Assembly (NCBI GenBank): GCA_964422365.1
Contig: CAYRAV010000016.1
Span: 1-50,553 of the forward strand
Direction of reading: 5' to 3'
DNA length: 50,553 nucleotides
Origin: CAYRAV01 sp964422365
Lineage (GTDB): Bacteria; Bacillota; Clostridia; Lachnospirales; Lachnospiraceae
This document shows, in pieces, positions 45,655-50,553 of this stretch. The notes under the pieces are model-generated. The model was not told the DNA's origin, did not search any database, and saw nothing but the letters and a program-made list of their open reading frames with translations. Numbering within the stretch: the stretch's first letter is position 1; every line of letters starts with the position of its first letter. The translations under genes were made by a program, and so were the position numbers.

Positions 45655-46305
45655 TAGAGCAATTTTCCATCAACCATTCTAACTGTTCTATTTGCATAAC
45701 CAGCTACTTTTTCATCATGGGTAACCATTATAATTGTCATCCCCTCTTCATTCAATTTCTTCAAAAGACACATAATTTCTTTTCCAGATTCAGAATCCAA
45801 ATTACCTGTGGATTCATCTGCAAGCAGGAGCATGGGATTATTTGCAATCGCCTGTGCAACAGCTACTCTCTGCTGTTGACCTCCAGACAACTGTGACGGA
45901 TAATTTTTTTCCTTCCCCTCTAATCCCACTTTTTTTAATAAATCCTTTGCCCTCTTTTTTCTTTCCATCTAATTCCCGCATATCCCATTGGCATCGGCAT
46001 TTCCACATTACTTTCTGCATTTAAATCATCTATAAGATTAAATGATTGAAAAACAAAACCAATATTTTTATTTTTAAAAATGGCTGCTTCTTTTGCTTTC
46101 ATTTTCTTGACATTCTTTCCATTAAAAATATATTCACCTGTATCAAAGCTATCCATATCATCAATAATATTAAGCAATGTACTTTTTCCGCAACCTGATG
46201 CCCCATCAGAGATAAAAATTCACCTTCCATTACTTTCAAATTTATATCTTTTAACACCTCTATTTCAAATGTTGATTCCGTGGCAGAAATGCTATCTTTT
46301 AAGAA
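45654..46305 (-). pseudogene. ABC transporter ATP-binding protein (MacB/LolD type), frameshifted
   Basis: Fragments in three frames together spell a near-complete ATPase: FEIEVLKDINLKVMEGEF; a Walker A that reads SGCGKSTLLN after a one-base frameshift near 46205; QSFNLIDDLNAESNVEMPM; then, after a second one-base loss in an A-run near 45965, the signature LSGGQQQRVAVAQAIANNP, Walker B LLLADEST and H-loop VTHD. These are features of MacB/LolD-type exporters for lipoproteins or peptides. No permease gene is nearby. The gene is dead, and its end is set by a mobile element. Confidence 0.85.
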
Positions 46306-46411
46306 GAAAGAATAACCAGTGACCTGCTGAAAATGGAGTTACATAACAGTACTGCTTATTCATGTACCAGTGTTATTGATTTTCTACAACTATTACCGGA
46401 TGAATTCTTAG

Positions 46412-46536
46412 ATGATGATATTGTACTATCTTAACTTATCCATACCATATACCTCTATAATATCACAGTCAATATTACAAATACTTCTCCACCATCTCCC
46501 AAGTTTTTTTCAACCTTTTCTGTTATAAAATCTTTT
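46412..46536 (-). pseudogene. 3'-end remnant of a second Imm3-like gene
   Basis: This 125-bp stretch is clearly similar by eye (~85%) to 49297-49422, which covers the last codons and downstream flank of the Imm3-like gene. Its frame reads KDFITEKVEKNLGDGG, against DFINEKVGEKS in the intact copy. The body of the gene is missing. Upstream lies a family A element, downstream the ABC pseudogene. Confidence 0.6.
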
Positions 46537-46600
46537 CCACATAAAATATAGATACAGAATAGGTACACAACAGCCTCTTTCATTCTTCTCATCTGGCTTA

Positions 46601-46760
46601 GGGCGTGTTTGAAAATTGCTTGTTACAAGATGTGCATCACAATTTGTGGGAGATTTGTTCCAAATTTATGAGGTGCAGCGGGCTACATCGATTAAATTTG
46701 GAACAAATAGCACACAAAGTGGGGTGTGCAGATTGTGGCAATGAATTTTCAAACACGCTC
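46601..46760 (+). mobile_element. Family A MITE, complete 160-bp copy
   Basis: GGGCGTGTTTGAAAATTGC at the left and GAATTTTCAAACACGCTC at the right, flanked by TA (46599-46600 and 46761-46762). It has the same length as the copy at 41375, with about 11 differences. The interior is an imperfect palindrome with arms ATTTGTTCCAAATTTATGAG and GATTAAATTTGGAACAAAT. No coding capacity. Confidence 0.88.
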
Positions 46761-46762
46761 TA

Positions 46763-47113
46763 GAGCACTTTGAAAAATGGAAATCACGAAACAGGCTTCC
46801 ATACAGTTCAACAGAATCACCGAGGAAGACATTGGGGTGAAAATTGGGGTGCAGACCCAAATAATCAGTAAGTACAGGGACCTAAAGAAGAAGCATCGCT
46901 GACAGATTTATTCTCATCCGGAGATTCTGATTTCTTTGCTACAACCAGCTCAGTATGAGCAGATTTAAAAGTATTATCAATAAAAGAAATGTGACGGACG
47001 ATTTTAAGACTGTTCTGTAATTTTTCATTACATTCACTTCAAGTTTTAGTATCTGTATTTTCTTTTATTTTAAGCTTTAAGTCAATTCTATTATACAGAC
47101 AATAAATCACTTA
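46763..47113. other. Degenerate region with a short plus-strand coding remnant
   Basis: On the plus strand one frame reads QFNRITEEDIGVKIGVQTQ then IISKYRDLKKKHR and stop (~46809-46902). It has helix-turn-helix-like spacing and could be the C-terminus of a DNA-binding protein, but there is no start. From 46905 to the next gene I see only AT-rich sequence. Confidence 0.3.
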
Positions 47114-47518
47114 TTAAAAATCATAATCAAACTCTATATCATATAAATCTATCCATTCAACAAGCACAGAAATCTTTTTTGTTTTAATAAATTGATCAAC
47201 TATTTTGTATGCCATTTCACGATTTACATAACTACAGGTTGGAACCTTCATTGGTTCTCCACCTACTAAATGTTCTATAGTATTTATTTTAATACTTTTA
47301 TCTATTGGCACAAAATAATCTGGATATCTCATTATAAAAAAACCATATGGCTCATCATAAAAAAATATCAACCATTCATTACAGCCCTCAACTTCAAAAC
47401 ATGAATCTCCACTTCCTTGTTTCCAATACTCATCGCCTTTATTAAAAAAGATATCCTTTATAAATTCCTCATTTGGATTTTCAATTGGCTCACCTATTGG
47501 TCCATTATATATTACCAT
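47114..47518 (-). CDS. Imm1-like immunity protein
   Basis: 134 residues, strongly acidic and soluble. The centre has the EWLIFFYDEPYGFFIMRYPD stretch and the C-terminus VPTCSYVNREMAYKIVDQF then VLVEW. That pattern (VP, helix, then V-x-W) fits my memory of the Imm1 family of polymorphic-toxin immunity proteins. AGGAGAG lies 7 nt before the ATG. No toxin tail survives directly upstream; an IS transposase fragment lies there instead. Expected role: inactivating a cognate toxin delivered by neighbours. It is orphaned here. Confidence 0.6.
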   Translation of the reverse strand: MVIYNGPIGEPIENPNEEFIKDIFFNKGDEYWKQGSGDSCFEVEGCNEWLIFFYDEPYGFFIMRYPDYFVPIDKSIKINTIEHLVGGEPMKVPTCSYVNREMAYKIVDQFIKTKKISVLVEWIDLYDIEFDYDF

Positions 47519-47685
47519 TCTGTTCTCTCCTATTCTATTGATTTTATTAGGCGTTTAACAAACACCAAACCCCATTGATTTTACTGGATTTTCTTACTCT
47601 CTTTATATAAATTTTCTCTCAAAAGTGGTAAAATATTATAGATAACAGCACCAACAAATTTTACAACTTATGGAGGAGGAAATTT

Positions 47686-47841
47686 ATGACTACTAAATAT
47701 CATCAGATTTTTTTTAGATACCTTTTCAGACTGTCAGAATATGTTCATTGATGACTCACCTTCCTTTTCTCAGCTTCTTTCAGAGTACATCAACCTGAAT
47801 CAATTCATTCCTGCTGAATTTTTCTCAGCATTTTATAAAAA
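47686..47841 (+). pseudogene. 5' fragment of a DDE transposase gene, frameshifted
   Basis: After a very good AGGAGG site, ATG 47686 reads MTTKYHQIF and, with one T removed from an eight-T run, continues LDTFSDCQNMFIDDSPSFS and QLLSEYINLNQFIPAEFFS. It then breaks at 47841, where the immunity gene sequence starts. The pattern (SDCQN, then a LL-x(4)-I block, then P-x-x-F) fits the N-terminus of IS1182/IS5-like transposases, though I cannot fix the family. The upstream 47519-47685 probably holds the IS left end. Confidence 0.55.
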
Positions 47842-48343
47842 TATCCTGCTTTATATCCTCTATAAAATCTAATTGTTCTTCTAGTTTACACTTCTCCCTT
47901 TCTAAAATATTGAAACACTCTAATCTATCCTCTTTACTCATACTATCAACTTTGTCCAATAATAAATCATACATATTACATTTTGATTCAAGATTGCCAT
48001 CAAATAATACATGCATAATTTTTTTAATTTCTTTTTCACAATCTAATTCTTGTAAAGCATAAATTAGTGTCCCTATACAATTTTTATTTTGAGGCATATT
48101 TATCAAATCAACAATTGTAGTAATTGCCTCATTACACTTTAAATCTCCCAACACAATTGCAATTGTATTTCGATTTCTTTTATCTTTTGTATATTTGATT
48201 TCTCTTATTAATTTATCTTTATAGTACCTACATTCCCATTCTTCCATTTGATTGCAAATTTCTACAACTCTATCAATTTGATTTTCTTTTATTAAATCCA
48301 TTATATAATCCCAGCTATTTCCCATTCTTCCATTTGCCTCCAT
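47825..48343 (-). CDS. HEAT-repeat-like immunity protein with altered ends
   Basis: 172 residues, helical. The core NTIAIVLGDLKCNEAITTI followed by IGTLIYALQELDC is the repeat pair I associate with HEAT-type immunity proteins of polymorphic toxin loci. The last residues FIKC and the stop are read from the reverse of a transposase fragment. At the 5' end the frame opens directly beside an IS3-like orfA remnant. The start is uncertain: ATG 48343 has only a chance AGGAAG upstream, and ATG 48325 (MGNSWDYIM) is possible. The last ~104 bp are duplicated at 45401-45504. Confidence 0.6.
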   Translation of the reverse strand: MEANGRMGNSWDYIMDLIKENQIDRVVEICNQMEEWECRYYKDKLIREIKYTKDKRNRNTIAIVLGDLKCNEAITTIVDLINMPQNKNCIGTLIYALQELDCEKEIKKIMHVLFDGNLESKCNMYDLLLDKVDSMSKEDRLECFNILEREKCKLEEQLDFIEDIKQDIFIKC

Positions 48344-48621
48344 TTGCTGTTGGGCTTCCTATTTCTTTGACCCTGTAGATAATCGTTTCGCTGATGATAT
48401 CCTTAATTCTCTTTTCAGTCTGAACTGTTTCCTTTGCCTCATCACTGGCATAATTATCAGAACCTCTTACTGGCACTTCACTATGATTCTCTCTGGCAGA
48501 TTTTGCCCATGTGCCTAAAGCAGTTTTGCTGATGCCAAGATTGCTGGCACATTTTAATAACCCAAATTTTTTATGTTCTAAAATAATATTTCACTGCATC
48601 TTCTTTAAATTGTTTACTCAT
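48341..48621 (-). pseudogene. IS3-family OrfA-like transposase remnant
   Basis: From ATG 48621 (GGAG ~7 nt upstream) the frame reads MSKQFKEDAVKYY, then shifts because of one extra T in a run (48580-48583). The corrected frame reads LEHKKFGLLKCASNLGISK then TALGTWAKSAREN and NYASDEAKE, an OrfA helix-turn-helix start. After that it departs from the family and merges into the start of the HEAT-like gene. No OrfB is present. Confidence 0.7.
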
Positions 48622-48695
48622 AAAAAATCTCCATTCTTTCTGTCTTTTATTGTAACTTATTTTAGAAATTTTTCCACTTTTAACTTGTACCATCT

Positions 48696-48890
48696 TTATT
48701 CTAACACTACATACCCTTTTTCCGGTTCAAAATCCACAACCACATCCTGCTCTATGCTTTCTGCTGTCTCTTCTATTACTTCTTTTTTTGGCTCTTTAAC
48801 AGTTTCATTCTTTTTTTCTTCTTTACTGCAAGAGCAAAAAAACATACTACACATAATAATACAAACAATAAGACACTTACCTTGTTTCAT
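48696..48890 (-). CDS. Short lipoprotein, probably truncated
   Basis: 64 residues. The signal peptide MKQGKCLIVCIIMCSMFF leads to a lipobox around FFCSC (Cys21), followed by a Lys/Glu-rich segment and VVVDFEPEKGYVVLE. This is unusually short for a lipoprotein, and the sequence just past its stop resembles the left end of the IS3-like remnant, so it has probably been cut by that insertion. AAGGGA lies ~11 nt before the ATG 48890. The function cannot be inferred. Confidence 0.5.
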   Translation of the reverse strand: MKQGKCLIVCIIMCSMFFCSCSKEEKKNETVKEPKKEVIEETAESIEQDVVVDFEPEKGYVVLE

Positions 48891-48911
48891 ACTATATACG
48901 TTCCCTTTCAT

Positions 48912-49296
48912 TCTGAATTTTCACGAAACCATTTTTCTAAAACGGGCTTGTCCTTTCCAATAACATAGCCACTTCCCCCTCATCTCCATCCATGCCCTTT
49001 TCTTCTCCTGTACCTCTGTCTCCGTCAAGTCCGGACAAATAATACTCTTAATCGTCTCCTCCTCTGCCAGGACAGACTTTTTAAAATATGCCCCACTTAA
49101 AATCCCTGGTATGCCCGCTGCTTCAATTCCTCATCCAGCAGTATGTTGGAAGATTATCTAATACCCTGAACTGATATTCTGATATAATTATTTTTTATTT
49201 TTCCATCTTGAACTTAAAGCCATAAATACAAAACTGGAGACAACATTAGAACTTATTAATCCTAAGTTTCTCCAGCTTAATATTTTTCTTAAATAA
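48912..49296 (-). pseudogene. Decayed coding region, product unidentified
   Basis: Minus-strand frames carry protein-like pieces: LDEELKQRAYQGF, then in another frame AYFKKSVLAEEETIKSIIC and PDLTETEVQEKKRAWMEMR ending KGQARFRKMVS (stop near 48929). These are more GC-rich than the flanks and look like a broken gene, but I know no family for them. A CTGGAGA/TCTCCAG hairpin at 49234-49275 is upstream. No intact gene. Confidence 0.4.
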
Positions 49297-49382
49297 ATGA
49301 TGATATTGTACTATCTTAACTTATCCACACCACATATCTCCATATATCACAGCCAATATTACAAATACTTCCCCACCCTCTC

Positions 49383-49724
49383 TCAAGATTTTTCTCCAAC
49401 CTTTTCATTTATAAAATCTATTTCCTCCTCAAAATATTCAATCTCATCATCACTCAGAAAATCATTCAAGTTAAACTCTTTAATTTTATCTATTATATAC
49501 TTCATCGAATTCATATCATTATCACTAATTCTTACTTTATGACGATATTTTAAAAGAATAATGGTTGCTCTTGCAATAACACTTTCCATTCCATCGCTAT
49601 TAATGTATTCAAGAAATGACTCTTGACAAATACCTGCTGCTTGACCATATGTTCTTTCATTTATCCCAACTTCATAATAAAAACAATCATTTATCAAATA
49701 CTTTATTTTAAAATAATTCATCAT
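49383..49724 (-). CDS. Imm3-like immunity protein
   Basis: 113 residues. The pattern YGQAAGICQESFLEYI, then a helix, LLKYRHKV, and a C-terminal acidic helical pair (FLSDDEIEYFEEEIDFI) fits my memory of the Imm3 family. Its ATG overlaps the stop of the upstream deaminase tail by 4 bp (ATGA), the tight coupling expected of a toxin-immunity pair, so its likely job is to neutralise that deaminase. A second, decayed copy of its 3' end lies at 46412-46536. Confidence 0.6.
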   Translation of the reverse strand: MMNYFKIKYLINDCFYYEVGINERTYGQAAGICQESFLEYINSDGMESVIARATIILLKYRHKVRISDNDMNSMKYIIDKIKEFNLNDFLSDDEIEYFEEEIDFINEKVGEKS

Positions 49725-50005
49725 TTATTCTTTGTACCTCCTTTAGTTTTATATAATACTTGAATTGTTACATGTTCATATTTTGCTTTGAATTGTTTCA
49801 TTACATTCCTACAACTTGGACAGTAATCTAAATCTGTATAAAATTTTATAGTGCCTCTTACTTCTGTATTATTGCCCAAATTTCTTGCAATTTCATTCAA
49901 TATTTTGAACTCAGCATCACATATTCTGTCCCAAGAATCCATGCCGTTTTCAATATTATCTTCATTAACCCTATAAGTTTCAAAAACCTTATCTCCACCT
50001 ACCTG
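49721..50005 (-). CDS. Orphan toxin C-terminal domain, nucleic-acid deaminase type
   Basis: An open frame of 94 codons after an in-frame TAA; from the only ATG (49939) it is 73 residues. DAEFKILNEIARNLGNN then GTIKFYTDLDYCPSCRNVM and a closing FKAKYEHVTIQV fit the BURPS668_1122-type toxin deaminases. The Glu of DAEFK is the proton shuttle candidate, and CPSC supplies two zinc ligands. The usual Pro before CxxC is replaced (DYC), so activity is uncertain. No delivery domain or signal is attached, so it is an orphan tail cassette. It is coupled to the Imm3-like gene by a 4-bp overlap. Confidence 0.6.
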   Translation of the reverse strand, partial: QVGGDKVFETYRVNEDNIENGMDSWDRICDAEFKILNEIARNLGNNTEVRGTIKFYTDLDYCPSCRNVMKQFKAKYEHVTIQVLYKTKGGTKNK

Positions 50006-50272
50006 TTAACCCTTTGTATCCCCTGCTCTTTCTGCAATTCTTTTCTCCACCCTTAACCCACTTATCATGTGGTCAATGGCCTCTTCTTTCGTTTTGTACT
50101 CCCTTCTCATGTCAATACATCCCCTTTCACTAGTACTGTATACTTCCCATCCACCTTCCGTTTGTTTAATGCCTATCTGATTCTCCACAATGACATCTCC
50201 TGTAAAACTGTATGATTGATACCAGTCAAGTTCTTCTTTTTTTATTATTTCTAATGCTTCTTCTTCACTCAT
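50006..50272 (-). CDS. Imm59-like immunity protein
   Basis: 88 residues, acidic: MSEEEALEIIKKEELDWYQ then GDVIVENQIGIKQTEGGWE and VYSTSERG, an alpha-beta pattern I associate with the Imm59 family. GAGGAGG precedes the ATG, ~6 nt away. It follows a TNT-like toxin tail relic and precedes the deaminase tail. Its stop TAA happens to be in frame with the deaminase frame. Confidence 0.6.
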   Translation of the reverse strand: MSEEEALEIIKKEELDWYQSYSFTGDVIVENQIGIKQTEGGWEVYSTSERGCIDMRREYKTKEEAIDHMISGLRVEKRIAERAGDTKG

Positions 50273-50275
50273 TCT

Positions 50276-50553
50276 AATCCTCCTCGTATCCTTTTTGTCC
50301 TTATTATTCCTAAACCTTCCAATAAAATAACTGGTAGTGGCAGTTGTATCTATACCCCTCCGCCATTGGATTCAAATGGTTTGTGGCCTGCTATTTCCCC
50401 CTGATAAGGTATTAGGTCTTTTTCCATCCTCTTTCAGTAACATCCCCATCTGCCTCCGGCCATTTAACTGTACCGTCTTTCTTAATACACTCCCCTCCAC
50501 CAGCAGAAAAAATGGATGTAATATGACATCAATAAAATCTATATTCGATTCTG
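50276..50553 (-). pseudogene. TNT-like toxin C-terminal relic, cut by the window edge
   Basis: Minus-strand frames read SAGGGECIKKDGTVKWPE then ADGDVTERGWKKT and stop. In another frame come SNGGGV, a TAG, and IQLPLPVILLEGLGIIRTK. A K-W-P opening and a GGG-x-Q-x-P-x-x-V ending are hallmarks of the TNT NAD-glycohydrolase toxin domain; the middle is deleted. It directly precedes an immunity gene. The gene continues beyond the window. Confidence 0.5.

Noticed and set aside
46340..46438. 33-residue plus-strand frame MELHNSTAYSC onward
   Set aside because: No ribosome binding site, and its 3' end is shared with a non-coding duplicated segment.
46666..46860. 64-residue frame
   Set aside because: Mostly inside the 160-bp family A element.
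1..50553. CRISPR arrays, tRNA or rRNA genes
   Set aside because: Repeats in the window are dispersed MITEs rather than regularly spaced; no tRNA or rRNA signature was noticed by eye.

Overview
The window reads as a stretch of chromosome from a low-GC Gram-positive anaerobe, most likely a member of the Lachnospiraceae (Clostridia). This is inferred from the AT-rich composition, strong AGGAGG-type ribosome binding sites, TTG and GTG starts, an alpha2-type glycyl-tRNA synthetase, an Fe-S-type PurF, a fused chorismate mutase/prephenate dehydratase, and a DUF5717/DUF5716-like gene pair that I know mainly from that family. Most genes lie on the minus strand. No rRNA, tRNA or CRISPR array was found.

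Layout, left to right. (1) 155-7215: a four-gene minus-strand operon of unknown function, comprising a giant helical-repeat protein, an Hsp70/actin-fold-like protein, a TPR protein and a membrane coiled-coil protein. The window edge and a mobile element cut it off downstream. (2) 7647-7874: a small unknown gene. (3) 8389-15461: a purine cluster (purC, purF, purB, purA) with an HD-GYP phosphodiesterase inside it. (4) 15656-25925: a GH3 lipoprotein, gltD and gltB, glyS and a small lipoprotein. (5) 26229-33572: recO, a small yqzL-like gene that overlaps recO, era, an M16C peptidase, a Big2/M15 carboxypeptidase and a metallophosphoesterase. (6) 33929-43079: a DUF1461 membrane protein, pcrA, a small acidic membrane protein, htrA, pheA and an ECF sigma/anti-sigma pair. 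(7) 43623-50553: an accessory graveyard of polymorphic-toxin parts. It holds orphan toxin tails (a TNT-like relic, a deaminase and a tryptophan-rich tail), their small acidic immunity-type genes, IS fragments, an ABC ATPase pseudogene and duplicated gene ends, nearly all on the minus strand.

Two families of small non-coding mobile elements (MITEs) recur throughout. Family A has GAGCGTGTTTGAAAATT-type inverted ends flanked by TA, and two copies are exactly 160 bp. Family B has GTAACAGTTCAGCCATG-type inverted ends flanked by 8-bp target duplications, which I could read at six sites. Both families sit very often at the 3' ends of genes. They overlap or abut the stop codons of the first gene, the DUF5716 gene, purC, recO, pcrA, htrA and the ABC pseudogene. 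The end signatures suggest TA-targeting (IS630/mariner-like) and IS66-like parents, but no full parental transposase is present here.

How the genes work together: the core genes are housekeeping (purine synthesis, glutamate synthesis, DNA repair, translation, envelope proteolysis). The less described parts are the Hsp70-like operon on the left, the 3'-end-associated MITE families, and the decaying toxin-tail/immunity array on the right.
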